Assembly (NCBI RefSeq): GCF_031755915.1
Contig: NC_083383.1
Location: 18,713,001-18,777,000, forward strand
DNA length: 64,000 nt
Direction: 5' to 3'
From: Ziziphus jujuba
Taxonomy: Eukaryota > Streptophyta > Magnoliopsida > Rosales > Rhamnaceae
In this document: piece after piece, positions 1-10,848 of the stretch
Position numbering within the stretch: the stretch's first letter is position 1
How the letters are laid out: every line of letters starts with the position of its first letter
The notes under the pieces: model-generated
The model's input: only the letters and a program-made list of their open reading frames with translations
Database searches by the model: none
What the model was told of the DNA's origin: nothing
Position numbers and translations under genes: made by a program

Positions 1-839
1 CACTAAGAGGTCATGGAATCACGTCAAGGTAGAATCAAAGCTTGAAAAAAGAGGCTTGTGCACATAAACCTTCTTTATGGTCGAAAATGCACCTTTTTGC
101 CAATGACTTTGTTATAGTTTGATGAATAAGCATTTTCTCTTTGTTTTAATCAAAGGCAACATATGCGAACTAATATTAATCCTATTTGGCATCCTACATG
201 GTATATTAGAGCTGATTTGGAGCCTAAACAAGCTGGAGATTGGATAAAGACAGCTTAGTTGTAAACTAGTCAACAAGTTTCCTGATTTGAGCTTAACTTT
301 TTTGTTTTAGGAAACTACCTTTTATTTTGGTTTTTATTTGTTTATTTGCTAGAAAAATTAACTTAGGAAATTTGTTATTTTATTATTTCAATTGTAAATT
401 AACTAATTCCTAATTCAAAATAAAGGAATTAATTAATCCAAATTAGTTTAGGAAAGTAGCCAAAATTCAACCAACACTTGGTTTCCTAACCTCTATTGCC
501 GAATTTACCTAGTTGTTTGAGGGTTTATTGTTTGTGACTTTAGCCTATTTAAATGCTTCTTTTTCAATGAGAATACAGCTTAGATATTAATAAAAACTTA
601 TTTGTGAGAAAAAATTTTCTTTGTTCTCTTTGAACACCTAAAACACTTAATAGAAATCAAGTGTTTTAATTTGACTTATCAATGGGACATCCATTACCTA
701 TTGTGGCGTCTTCAATATACCAAGGTTTCTAGTCACAGGTCGATTAGGGTTTGAGGTTGCCATAAGAACTTGAACTTAATTTTTCGATCCGAGCTAATAT
801 AATACTGGTTTAGGCGTAAGTCTACCTAGGTTCGTATCA
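1..839 (+). repeat. Ty3/gypsy copy A 5' LTR (left part outside the window)
   Basis: The stretch aligns base by base with the last three quarters of the solo LTR at 4252-5372. Shared landmarks are an 'aagaggtcatg' block near the start, an AT-rich middle ending in a 'tatttaaa' box, 'tattgtggcgtc', 'gctaatataatac' and the terminal 'aggttcgtatca'. The window opens about 280 bases into the LTR. The terminal CA falls at 838-839 and a degenerate primer-binding site follows, so this is the 5' LTR of the gag-pol remnant to its right. Confidence 0.85.
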
Positions 840-841
840 TT

Positions 842-853
842 TGGCATCAAAAT
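842..853 (+). other. Degenerate tRNA-Met primer-binding site of gypsy copy A
   Basis: The bases 'tggcatcaaaat' sit two bases after the LTR end, where the primer-binding site belongs. The related copy B keeps the perfect form TGGTATCAGAGC at 10835-10846 (minus strand). Here about four positions are changed, mostly transitions, as expected from methylation decay. Confidence 0.7.
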
Positions 854-1965
854 CAAATTTTGTTCAGGTTTGATCTATCATATTTGTTTTATTTTGTTTT
901 GTATTAAACTAAAATTTTGGCATTAGGTTAAGGTTGCTTCTATCTTCTTCACATTTTGCATATTATTTATAAAAAAAAAGATTTTTTCTTCATAGCCAAA
1001 TTTGTTCTCTTTTGAATCTAAATTTTTTCTTTTTAGTTTGTTGGTTGTTTTGCATATTAGTTTGTAGTAATTTAGGTTATTGTTCATTTTTATTTCTATT
1101 TTAATCTAAAATTAGTTGCATTCATATATTCAAAAAAAAAAAAAAGAAAAAGGAAGAACGATTTGCGGCAACATATTGCAAACTCACAAAATTTACAATT
1201 TGTGCGACCACAGGTTTGAGCTCGTGTTTGATTTGGAATTGTAGTTTGTGTACTGTTTTGTGCTATTTGAAATTGAAATTTGGTGCATCATTTTATTTGT
1301 GATTAAAAAAAGAACCCAAAAAAAAAAAGGAAAAGCCAGAAGACGAATAAAAAAAAAATTGTAAAAGGCCAGTTTTGGTTGAAATTTGGAATTTCAATTT
1401 GTTTGAGTTGAAAAAATTGAATTTGTGATATTTGGAGTTGCTGGAATTCAATATTTGTTGCTGGAAATTTGAATTTTGAGTGCTAAAATTATTTGGATTA
1501 AAATTGGTAAAGGATTTGATACAAAAAGACTTAAATTATAAGAACTACAACTAACAACTTTTCCATATTTTGTTCAAATTGTTTGTTGTTCTCTGTTTGA
1601 ATCTCTTTTCCATATTTTATCCTTGAATTATTGGCCTTTAATAATCTGATTTATCCCTTATCAAATTCAAAAATTTCCCTGGCTAATTTACCTTGTTTTT
1701 GATTAGTTAGATAGAGACTAGGTTTTATCAATTCACTCGGTATTTGTTTGTTTTAGTTGCTAGTTTGTTGATAAGTTAAATTAAGGCATACTTATGATTT
1801 AGTTGTTGTTTTGTATGTGTTTTAATTAGAACTTTGAGATATTCTTATGAGTGGAAAAAGGCAAAAGAGTGTGAGTTTAAAAGAGGGTTAAAAGCCGAAA
1901 ACTAGTGTGTAAACACGAGTGTCGAGACTCTATTTGAGTGAAACAAGTGAGGGATTGATTTTGGC
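854..1965 (+). other. Untranslated leader of gypsy copy A
   Basis: No coding frame of note. The sequence is AT-rich with A-runs (around 1127-1150 and 1316-1360). It has a counterpart in reverse orientation at about 9671-10834 in copy B, so it is the long leader between primer site and gag. Nothing else is seen here. Confidence 0.6.
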
Positions 1966-3180
1966 ATGGATTTTTGCATTATTTATACTAACATGGAAGA
2001 TTCAAGGATGAGAAGAGGAGATGGTTCATTTAGAATTAATGAAGAGGAATCCGTTGGGTTCAAGGGAGATTCTCGAGCAATGGGAAAAGGAGGTGAACCT
2101 ACCAACATGATGGCGATCTTGGAACAACTCCAAATAATAAATGCTCATTTTGATCATCTAGATCAAAGATTAGACAGAATGGAAATTTCACAAGGTGGGC
2201 CAAATACAAGGTTTGATGCACATGGAGGCTGTGGACGACCTAGAGAAGAATTTGGGGATGGTAATTTTTGGAGATAATCTTGAAGAGGAAATTGATGATA
2301 TTTTTGCTCTCTAAGGAAGGCAGAACTGTGGAAGGCAGGTTCTAAAAGAAGATGATGACCTTGGAAACATCAAAGTCAACGTACCACTACCTTAGGCCAA
2401 AAGTGATCCAAAGGCTTACCTAGAATAGGAGGAATGTATGGAGATGATTTTTTATTGCCATAACTATTTCGAGGCAGAGAACTTGAAGTTGGCTGCTTTG
2501 AAATTTGGACACTATACACTCCAATGGTGGACTAATGAACAAAGTACCCATAGGAGAGTTGGTCATGAATTGATTACTACTTGGCGACAAATAAAAGGAG
2601 CCAAAAGGAAGAGATTTGTACTGACTCACTATCATAGGTTGCTACATCATAGACTTCAATTATTAACTCAAGGAAGTAGGACCGTGGAGGATTGTGAGAC
2701 AGCCATGGCAAGGTTTTTGGGTGGTTTAAATCAAGAAATAGCCAATCAAGTGGAGTTACAACAATATGTAGAATTGGAAGAGATGCTTCATGTGGCCATT
2801 CAAATTGAGAACCAATTCAGGAAGAGGGGTACAAAGCTCATGGTTTGGAGATGTTTCCAACAGCGAGAGGTCTAATCCAAGTGCTTGGAGAAGCAATCCC
2901 ACCTTTGATTCAAGACAAAAACTGAAGCAAGAAGAGGAGAGTTCGAACCGACCAAGAAAAAAAACAAAGGCTGAACATGCACTAGCTCCAAAACCTAAAG
3001 GTAAATTTGATTCTAAACCTTCTAGAATTTGTGATATTGTTTGTTTTAAGTGTCAGGGATGAGGTCATATTGCCAACCAATGTCCAAATAGAAGAATTAT
3101 GGTGCTAAAGGACAATGGTGAGTTGGAGCCTAATTGTGATGAAGCTGAAATTGAAATCGAACTTGGGCATGTGGAAGAAG
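1966..3180 (+). pseudogene. Ty3/gypsy gag (copy A), broken by frameshifts and stops
   Basis: Gag would package element RNA into cytoplasmic particles. The N-terminal part (1966-2277) contains 'MMAILEQLQIINAHFDHLD', a predicted coiled coil. A frameshift leads to a gag core at 2438-2875 with 'LAALKFGHYTLQWW', 'RKRFVLTHYHRLL' and 'ARFLGGLNQEIANQVELQQY', all typical of plant Ty3/gypsy gag. A second shift at about 2790-2870 moves to the frame of a basic linker and a CCHC zinc knuckle ('CFKCQG' then 'GHIANQC' near 3043-3085), where a TGA at about 3060 interrupts the knuckle. Copy B carries the same gag on the minus strand with a stop at the same codon. The frames cannot give one continuous protein, so this is a pseudogene. 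Confidence 0.85.
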
Positions 3181-4251
3181 AATTTGAAGGTGGGGAGTTT
3201 GGTGATCTCGAGACCCAAAAAGCTACTAGGGCCGAACTTAGCTTGGTGGCGAGTATTGACCGTTTACAGGGATGAGGATCAAATTCAAAAAGAGAAGATC
3301 TTCCACACTCGATGTGAAATTCAAGGAAACATATGTAGTATGATAATTGATAGTGAAAGTTGTGCTAATGTAATTAGTAATATGGTAGTCGATAAATTAT
3401 GGTTAGCAACCATTAAACATCTTGAACAATATAGATTACAATGGCTTAATAATAGTGGTGTGATGAAAGTAAACAAGCAAGCCAACATAAAATTCAGCAT
3501 TGATAAATATGTGGATGTTGTATTGTGTGATGTTGTTCCCATGCATGCTAGTCATATTTTATGGGTAAGGCTATGGCAATTTGATAAGGATGTCATACAC
3601 TATGAAAGAGATAATTACATTGTTTTTAAATTTAAGGGGAAAAAAAAGGTTAAGTTGGAGCCGTTAACTCTAAGGGAAGTGTTTAGAGATCAACTTCAAA
3701 TGCAATAAAGGAAGGAGGCCAAATGGTTTAAAGAGAAAGCAAGAATGGAATGCACAGTTTCACCATCTATCCAAGAGGTAGTCCGTACTTGTTGACCAAA
3801 GTAAGCCCTCTAAAACTTAAATTGAGTGGAAAAAAATTTGAAAAAGCCAAAAGTGAAGGAAGAAAAGGGGAGTTCATGAGTCACCAAGAAAGAGAGAGAA
3901 AAGAGAAGAAAAAGAACAAAATTTATCTTAGCTTGAGCAAAGTCAAAAAGGCATTTTTGAGTGATAAACCCCTACTTGTCATGATTTATAAAGATGCTTA
4001 TTTGAATGATCAAGCTAATTCGAAAGAACTTGATTTGCCAAGTTCTATTTCTTTTCTTTTATAGGAATTTAATAATGTCTTTCCGGAGGAAATTCCTAAT
4101 GGTTTACCACCTATCCGAGGAATTAAACATAAAATAGATTTTATTCCGGGAGCTACAATTCTAAAAGGCCTACATATAGGAGAAATCCTGAAGAGACAAA
4201 GGAGCTACAAAGGCAGGTAAGTGAGTTACTTGACAAAGGTTATATTCGTGA
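3181..4251 (+). pseudogene. Ty3/gypsy protease, linker and RT N-terminus (copy A)
   Basis: An open stretch up to 3708 holds a retropepsin-like domain: 'EKIFHTRCEIQGNICSMII' followed by 'DSESCANVIS'. The equivalent site in copies B and C is DSGS, so the active-site glycine is replaced by glutamate here. After a stop at 3706-3708 a charged linker rich in K/E (3750-4064) resumes with 'FLSDKPLLVMIYKDAYL'. The first RT residues ('NGLPPIRGI', 'DFIPGAT') follow around 4090-4155, also frameshifted. The stretch is interrupted at 4251 by the solo LTR and resumes at 5373. Non-functional. Confidence 0.8.
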
Positions 4252-5372
4252 TGATGCGAATCCACCCGAGACTGTTCGACTGACAACCCGCTGGGGTGCT
4301 GTCCCAATACAAATGAAGGTGGGACCGATCACTAGGGCCCAAGCTAAGAAGTTCAAGGACAATCTTGCTGTATTCATACAAGGAATAAGTCATAGTCAAG
4401 AGGGGTTGGCCATATCTAAAGAACCAAGGCCTGTTTTACTCATACAAGCAATAGAAGCCGATACGGACCCGGGTGATGGTTTTGGTACATTTTTGGAGTC
4501 CGGGAAGCATGAAATGGTTCCAATGATTTATGGGTTCAATACATATGCCTAAGAGGTCATGTAATCAAGTTAAATCAGCCTCAAATGCAATCAAAAAGGG
4601 CCTGTACGGACAGCATCAAGAATTTGGCCGAATTTGCTGTATTACTTGCTGGCTTTACTGTATTTTACTGTATTAGCCTTTTCTTATTTTTCCAAGCATG
4701 GGCAACGTGTGGGACTTCATATTCAGCTTATTTGGCATCCTAAAAAGCATCTAGAAGCTGATTTGAAGCTCAAAGAGGTCAAAGTCAAATTAATCAAAAA
4801 GCTAGTATTATAGTTTCCTAATTTTATTCTACTTTTTGTTTTAGGAAACTACCATTACTTTTTAGTTTTTATTTATTTATTTTCTGGACAAATAAGTTTA
4901 GGAAACTTATTATTTTATTATTTTCATTGTAAATTAATTAATTCCTAATTCAAAATAAAGGAATTAATTAATCAACTTTAGTTTAGGACATATTAGAATT
5001 CGGTCAAGTTTCCTAATTCCTATAGGAGTCCAGTTTTGAATTAATTTTTTAGGGTTTGTTTTGTTTCTTCCAAGCCTATTTAAAGGCTTATTTTTTAATA
5101 ATAATACAACTTTTATTTGATAAAGAAAATACTTGTGAGATTAATTATCTCTTTGTTCTTTGAGAACACCTAAAACACCATTAGAGAATTGGTTGTTTTA
5201 GCTTGACTTATCAATAGGTTTTCCATCCCCTATTGTGGCGTCTACATTATACCAAGGTTTCTAACCACAGGTTGGTTAGGGGTTGAGGTCCATTCCATCA
5301 GAACTTGAACTTAATTAAGATCCGGGCTAATATAATACGGGTTTAGGAGCAGGTCGTCCTAGGTTCGTATCA
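4252..5372 (+). mobile_element. Solo LTR of the same Ty3/gypsy family, TSD CGTGA
   Basis: The 1,121-bp LTR starts TGATGCGAATCC and ends GGTTCGTATCA. It is flanked by a perfect 5-bp target-site duplication, CGTGA at 4247-4251 and 5373-5377. The host RT frame of copy A ('GYIR' then 'ESMSPC') is cut exactly at this site and continues after it. No internal region is present, so LTR-LTR recombination has removed the body. The first 300 bases, counted from the second base, form an open frame ending at 4552 that encodes a 'VGPITRAQAKKFKDN' motif. Confidence 0.93.
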
Positions 5373-5581
5373 CGTGAGAGCATGAGTCCATGTGTTGTTC
5401 CTATTTTATTTGTGCCTAAAAAAGATGGTTCATGGCGTATGTGTGTTGATTGTAGGGCTATTAATAATATAACTATTAAATATAGGCATCCTATTTCTAG
5501 ATTAGATGATATGTTAGATGAATTATATAGTGAATGCATATTTACTAAAATTGATCTTAGGAGTGGATATCATCAAATTAG
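5373..5581 (+). pseudogene. Ty3/gypsy reverse transcriptase fragment (copy A)
   Basis: Continuation of copy A pol after the solo LTR. It reads '[19 protein letters not shown]', '[15 protein letters not shown]' and '[15 protein letters not shown]', which are RT motifs before the catalytic YxDD box. The match to copy C (13015-13200) stops at about 5581, just after 'catcaaattagg'. Thirty-odd unmatched bases then lead into an LTR in opposite orientation, so the catalytic half of RT, RNase H, integrase and 3' LTR of copy A are missing here. Confidence 0.85.
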
Positions 5582-5613
5582 GCTCGTATCATTTAGTCAA
5601 GTTCATCCCTATC

Positions 5614-6668
5614 AGGTCACCTAGGACGACTGCGCCTAAACCCGTATTATATTAGCCTGGATCTAATTATGTTCAAGTTATAAGGGTCACCTCAACCTCT
5701 AACCAACCTATGATTAGAAATCTTGGTATAATGAAAATGCCACAATAGTTGATAGATATCCTATTGATAAGTCAAACTAAAACACTCATCCACTAATGGT
5801 GTTTTAGGTGTTCAAAGGGAACAAAAAGAATTCAACCTCACAAAATAATTTTTTGAATGAATAATGTACTGAATATTATTGATAAAATAAGTCCTTCAAT
5901 AGGCTAAAAAATTTAAAAATAAAGCCCTAATTAACTAGGTAAAACCGGCCACATAGAATAGGAAAGATGGTCAAAAATCACCTCGTTCCCTAATCTAACT
6001 TGGATTAATTAATTTCTTAACTTTGAAATAGGAATTAATTAATTTACAATGAAAATAATAAAATAATAGCTTTCCTAAGTTGATTGTTCCTGCAAATAAA
6101 TAAATAGAAACCAAATAAAAGACAAATTTTCTAAAACAAAAAGTCAAAATCAAATTAGGAAACAAATTGACTATCTTTCTATGTATGCTAACTTTGACCA
6201 ATCTCCAGCTTGTTTGGACTCCAAATCAGCTTCCATATGCCATGTAGGAGAAAAATATGATTAATAATGATTCCCACACATTTCCTCTTGATTGGAATAG
6301 GCCAAACTTACTTGAACAAGAAGAACAGTCAAAGCCAGCGGCTAAACAGTACATGTTCGGCCAAATTTACTTGCTGTTCATACAAGCCCATTTTGGATGC
6401 TTTTGATTATTGCTGCCCAGAGTCCATATTTGCACGAAAATAGCTACTCAGGTCTGTAGCAGCCTCACCACTCGAATGCTTAAAACAAGCTTTGTATCTT
6501 CAGGTATTGACAAGACCTTTTGAGAATTAATTCATCCCTATATAAAATCAGCCAGGTTTTCCTTAAATCTCTTAGTTTGAGCCCTAGTGATCGGTCCGGT
6601 CTTCATCCGTATCAGGTCAGCACCCCAGCCGGGTTGTCGGTTGTGCTGGCTTGGGCGGATTCTCATCA
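5614..6668 (-). repeat. Ty3/gypsy LTR, minus strand, near full length
   Basis: In reverse orientation the block matches the family LTR from its CA end ('ctaggacgactgcgcc' near 5624) to its start: the plus strand ends 'ggattctcatca' at 6668, the reverse complement of TGATGAGAATCC. The outermost bases at 5614 are altered, so this edge is approximate. No matching 5-bp duplication was found across the block, so it may be an eroded solo LTR or one end of a rearranged element. Confidence 0.75.
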
Positions 6669-7188
6669 CAAAGGCTCCAAATCAGCTCCCATATGCCATT
6701 TAGAATGAAAAATAGGATTAATTATGAGTCCCACATGTTTTCCTTGTTTGGCATAAAGAGAAAATGCCAAATCAACAAAATATAGTAAAGTCAATAACAA
6801 ATACAGTAAAACCGACCAACTATTCCCTCTATATGCAAATGCCCATTGTGGTTCCTTTTTATTCTACCTTGGCTTGATTCCATGACCTCTTAATGATATT
6901 CACTGAATCCATGAAGTGTTGGATCCATTACATTCTGCCAGATTCCATATTTGTACAAAAATAGCTACCCAGGTCCGTATCTGCCTCCACAACTTGGATG
7001 CTTAAAACAGGCTTTGTAACTTCGGGTATGGACAAGCCCTTTTGAGAATTGATAACTTCCTATATAAAGGCAGCTATTTTGTCTTTAATTCTCTTAGCTT
7101 GTGCCCTAGTGATCAGCCCAGACTTCATCCATATTGGATAAGCACCCCAGAGGGTAGTCAATTGTGTGGGCACTGGGGATTCTCATCA
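6669..7188 (-). repeat. Truncated 3' LTR of gypsy copy B
   Basis: About the first 520 bases of the family LTR in reverse orientation, ending on the plus strand with 'ggattctcatca' at 7188 next to a polypurine tract. It is therefore the true 3' LTR of copy B. The distal half is missing and is replaced at 6668/6669 by the start of another LTR. The junction 'catca|caaaggctcc' falls in the LTR middle, where other copies read 'ggctccaaatcag'. Confidence 0.75.
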
Positions 7189-7202
7189 TTTCCCTCCTCT
7201 TG
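7189..7202 (-). other. Polypurine tract of gypsy copy B
   Basis: On the minus strand the bases next to the 3' LTR are 'aagaggagggaaa', the purine run used to prime plus-strand DNA synthesis. It lies directly against the LTR start. Copy C has the equivalent 'aagaggagaggaa' at 13669-13681. Confidence 0.8.
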
Positions 7203-7441
7203 AAAAAGATTTGGCCTTAAATAAAAATCATCACCTACAGCAAAAAGAGATAAATAAGGAACATTAAATGTAGTACTAACATTATACTCACCTGGTAAGT
7301 CAAGCTTGTAGGCATTTTCATTGACCCGCTCCAATACTTGAAAAGGTCCATCCCTATACAGCATAAGCTTTGACTTTCTTTGGTCGGGAAACATCTCCTT
7401 TAAATGTAACTATATGCAATCTCTAAGTCAAACACTATCAT
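7203..7441 (-). pseudogene. Gypsy copy B integrase C-terminus (end of pol)
   Basis: The minus-strand frame reads 'MFPDQRKSKLMLYRDGPFQV', 'NAYKLDLPGEYNV' and ends 'FQEEGNDENP', running through the polypurine tract into the LTR. This is the C-terminal part of a plant gypsy integrase. Upstream (about 7441) the frame goes straight into the end of RT, because RNase H and the integrase core are deleted at the same junction seen in copy C. Confidence 0.8.
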
Positions 7442-8490
7442 AAAAAATCTTAGAAATACCAATTTATCATTATGAAAGTCACACCTTTTAAAGTTAGCAA
7501 ATAGTCTCTCCTAAATTTTCAAATTTTCACTAAGTAAAGCTCTCAACAATGAAGATAAAGTTCTATACAACAAAAGCATCTTTAAATAAGCATCTTTATA
7601 AATCATGACCAGCAATGATTTCTTATTCAAAATTACTTTATTAACATCTCAAAATCTAAGATAAAAATTTTTCTTTTTCTTTTCTTTCCTCTCTTTTTCT
7701 TTCTCTCTCACGGCCATTGCTTTCTTTCCTTCACTCTCGGGTTTTTCATTATTTCTCTCGACTTTCTCAAGTTTCTTCACACTCTCAGGTTTACCTTGGT
7801 TTTTCCACTCAATTTGAGTTCTAGAACTCTTACTTCAGATAGCAAGCTCGGAACTACCCTCTTGAATGGATGGTGAAACTGTGAGTGCCATTTGTTGTAT
7901 TTGAAGTTAGTCTCTAAACACCTCATTGAGAGTTAATGGCTCTAGCTTGATCTTTTTACCTTTAAATCTAAAAACAATAGCATTCTCTCGACCATAATAT
8001 ATAGTATCTTTATCAAATTGTCATGGTCTACCTAATAAAATATGTCCGGCATGCATAGGCATAACATCACATAAAAAAACATCCACATATTTATTAATGC
8101 TGAATTTACTTTGGCTTATTTGTTTACTTTCATTTCACCACTATCATTACGCCATTGTAATCTATATGGTTCGAGATGTTTAATGGTTGCTAACCCTAAT
8201 TTAACAACTACCAAATTACTAATTACATTGGCATAACTCCCACTATCGACTATCATAGTACAAATGTTACATTGAATTTCACATCGAGTGTGGAAGGTGT
8301 TCTCTCTTTGAATTTGATCCTCATCTTTGTATATGGTCAAGACTCTCCTACTCACCAAGCTCAATTTGACATGCGAATCATTTAAAGTCTCGACTTCATC
8401 TTTAAGTTCTTCCTCTACTTACTCAGCTTCATCTCCACTTTCTTCATTTTCGGATTCTAACTCACCATTACCTTTTAACACCATGATTCT
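7442..8490 (-). pseudogene. Gypsy copy B RT remnant, linker and protease
   Basis: Reading right to left: a protease segment at 8116-8364 ('TFHTRCEIQ', then active-site 'VDSGSYANVIS'), a K/E-rich linker around 7650-7900 with several stops, 'VMIYKDAYL' at about 7590, and a short piece of the RT end ('ERLFANFKRCDFHNDKLVFL') near 7450-7520. Most of RT, including YxDD, is deleted between about 7520 and 7590. The protease keeps DSGS, unlike copy A, but the frame is open only for about 80 codons. Confidence 0.75.
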
Positions 8491-9670
8491 CCTATTCGGG
8501 AATTGGCCAGCGATGTGTCCTTATCCCTGGCATTTAAAACACACAATATCATGAGTTTTGTAAGGTTTAGGATCTAATTTACCTTCATTCCTTGGTGCTT
8601 GGATAGATTTGATTTTAGCCTACCTTTTTGGCCGATTGGTGCTTTCATCACCTAGCATCAGTTTTGGCTTGTTATTATATATGGGATTGCTTCTCCAAAC
8701 ACTTGGATCTAACCTCCCACTGTTGGATACTCCACCAAACCATGTACTTGTGCCCCTCCTCTTGAATTGATTCTCAAGTTTGATAGCCACATGAACATCT
8801 CGTCCAATTCCACATATTGTTGCAATTCCAATTGATTAGCTATCTCACGATTCAACCCACCTAGAAACTGTGCCATGGTTGCTTCTCTTTCCTCATTCAT
8901 GCTCAATCTCATCATGACCATCTCCATCTCTGTGTAATAATCCTCCATGGATCTATTTCCTTGAGATAAAGATTTTAACATTTGTTGTAGCAACCTATGG
9001 TAATGACCTGGTACAAACCTCTTTCGCATGGCTTCTTTCATTTGTCATCAGGTAGTGATGGGTTCATCTTCAACTCTTCATCAGGTACTTTACTCATTTA
9101 TCCACCATTGGAGTGCATAGTGACCAAATTCCAAAGCTGCCAATCTAACTTTCTTAGCCTTTGAATAGTTGTGACAATTCAAAATCATCTCCATACGCTC
9201 CTCCCACTCTAAGTATGCCTCCGGATCACTTTTTCCCATGAATGGTGGTACATTGACCTTAATATTCCCAAGATCATCATCCTTATCCCTTGCTGGTCTC
9301 CCAAGGTGTTGCCTTCTTTGGAAAGCATTGGAGAGCATAGATGTCTTCAAAATCCTCCTCTAAATTATCTTCGTAATTTCCTCCTTCAAAATCCTCTCTA
9401 TGGCATCTGCAACCTCCTCGGCCTCAACCTCAACCACCATGAAATTCTTGCCTAAGATTCGGCCCACCTTGTGAACTCTCTAACCTATCCATCCTCTGAT
9501 CTATATGATCAAAGTGAGCATTCATCCGCCGTAATTGCTCCAAGACCGCCATCATGTCCATGTGCTCATTTCCACTCCCCGTGGCTCGGGAGTCACCTTT
9601 GAATCTTAGGGATTGTCTTCATTAATTCTTAATGAGCCATATTCTACTCCCCTTCTCATCCTTGAATCTA
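8491..9670 (-). pseudogene. Gypsy copy B gag
   Basis: Minus-strand fragments in order: N-terminal part with a 'THMMAVLEQLRR'-like coiled coil near 9500-9560, a gag core at 9090-9350 ('VPPFMGKSDPEAYLEWEERM', 'LAALEFGHYALQWW'), then 8709-9041 ('RKRFVPGHYHRLLQQMLKSL', 'AQFLGGLNREIANQLELQQY'). A knuckle ('DIVCFKCQG', a stop, 'GHIAGQ') lies near 8500-8555. The last cysteine of the knuckle is phenylalanine and a TAA lies inside it. Several frameshifts make it a pseudogene. Confidence 0.82.
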
Positions 9671-10834
9671 CCATGTTAGTAAATATATTGTAAAAAATAA
9701 AATAAATCCTCACCAAATTCACTCCCTCACATGTTTCACTCAAATAAGGTCTCGACAATCGTTGTTTGCACACTAATTTTGGCTTTTACCCTATTTTAAG
9801 CTCACATGCTCTTGCCTTTTCCACTAAAAAGGTTATCTCAAAGTTCTAATTAAAACACACTTAAATAGCAACTAGATCACAAGTGTGCCTTAATTTAAAT
9901 TTAGCAATGAAACTGCAACTAAATTAAATAAATACCAAGCGAAATGAATATACCTATTCTCAACTTTTCTAAGCACGAACAAGGTAAATCAATAAGAAAA
10001 TTTTGGAATGAAATAAACGATGTCCGGAATATAAATGAACCAATAATACTAGGATAAAATTTAGAGAAAGAAATTCAAACACGAACAAGAATCAAATCGA
10101 ACAAAAATATAGGATAGTTGTTGGTTGTTGTTCTTTGTAATTCAAGTTTTTTGTATCAAATCCTTTAACTAATTTTAATCCAATTAATTTTTTAACACTC
10201 AAAATACAAATTTCCAGCAGCTATATAAAATTCCAGCAACTCCAAATATCATAATTTTCCACCAAACAAATTTCAACTTCCAAATTCAACAAGTCGGCCT
10301 TTTGTGCAGTTTATTTATTATTTTTTTTTAATATTCAGCTTTTGGTGCTTTTTTTTTTTAATCTATTTTTTTATATCACAAATAAAGTATTGTAAAGACA
10401 ACTTCCAGCAGTATGAAGAAGAACACAAACAGCAACTTAAACTCCAGCAAAAATCAAACCCATGACCACAAATTAAAAATTTGCAAATTTTGTGAGTTTG
10501 TATTTATTGCCGCAATTCCTCCTTTTTTTTTCATTTTGAATATATGAATGCAAATAACTAAGATTAAAATAGCAAAAAAAAAAATCACCAATAAACTAAA
10601 TTACCACGAGCAATAATGAAAAAACAACTAACAAACTAGGAAGCAAAAACATGGTAAAACAAGGAGAACCTAATTTGACTGGGAATGATATTTTTTTTCT
10701 TTTTTTTTTTTTTACTTTTTTTCTTAATGCAGAATGTGTATGAGATGGATGCAAACCTAACCTAATGCTAAAATTTTATAATAACACAAAAATAAAGAAA
10801 ACAAATAAGACAGATCAAACCTGAACAAAATTTA
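9671..10834 (-). other. Untranslated leader of gypsy copy B
   Basis: Counterpart in reverse of 854-1965, with A/T homopolymers around 10320-10375 and 10690-10725 and no coding frame. It separates the primer-binding site from gag. Confidence 0.6.
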
Positions 10835-10846
10835 GCTCTGATACCA
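10835..10846 (-). other. Intact tRNA-Met primer-binding site of gypsy copy B
   Basis: On the minus strand this reads TGGTATCAGAGC, complementary to the 3' end of initiator tRNA-Met, the usual primer of plant LTR retrotransposons. It lies two bases from the end of the adjacent LTR. It is the best-preserved primer site of the three gypsy copies. Confidence 0.92.
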
Positions 10847-10848
10847 AA

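Noticed and set aside
8327..8554. 75-codon plus-strand frame rich in serine
   Set aside because: Antisense of the copy B protease and knuckle region on the minus strand.
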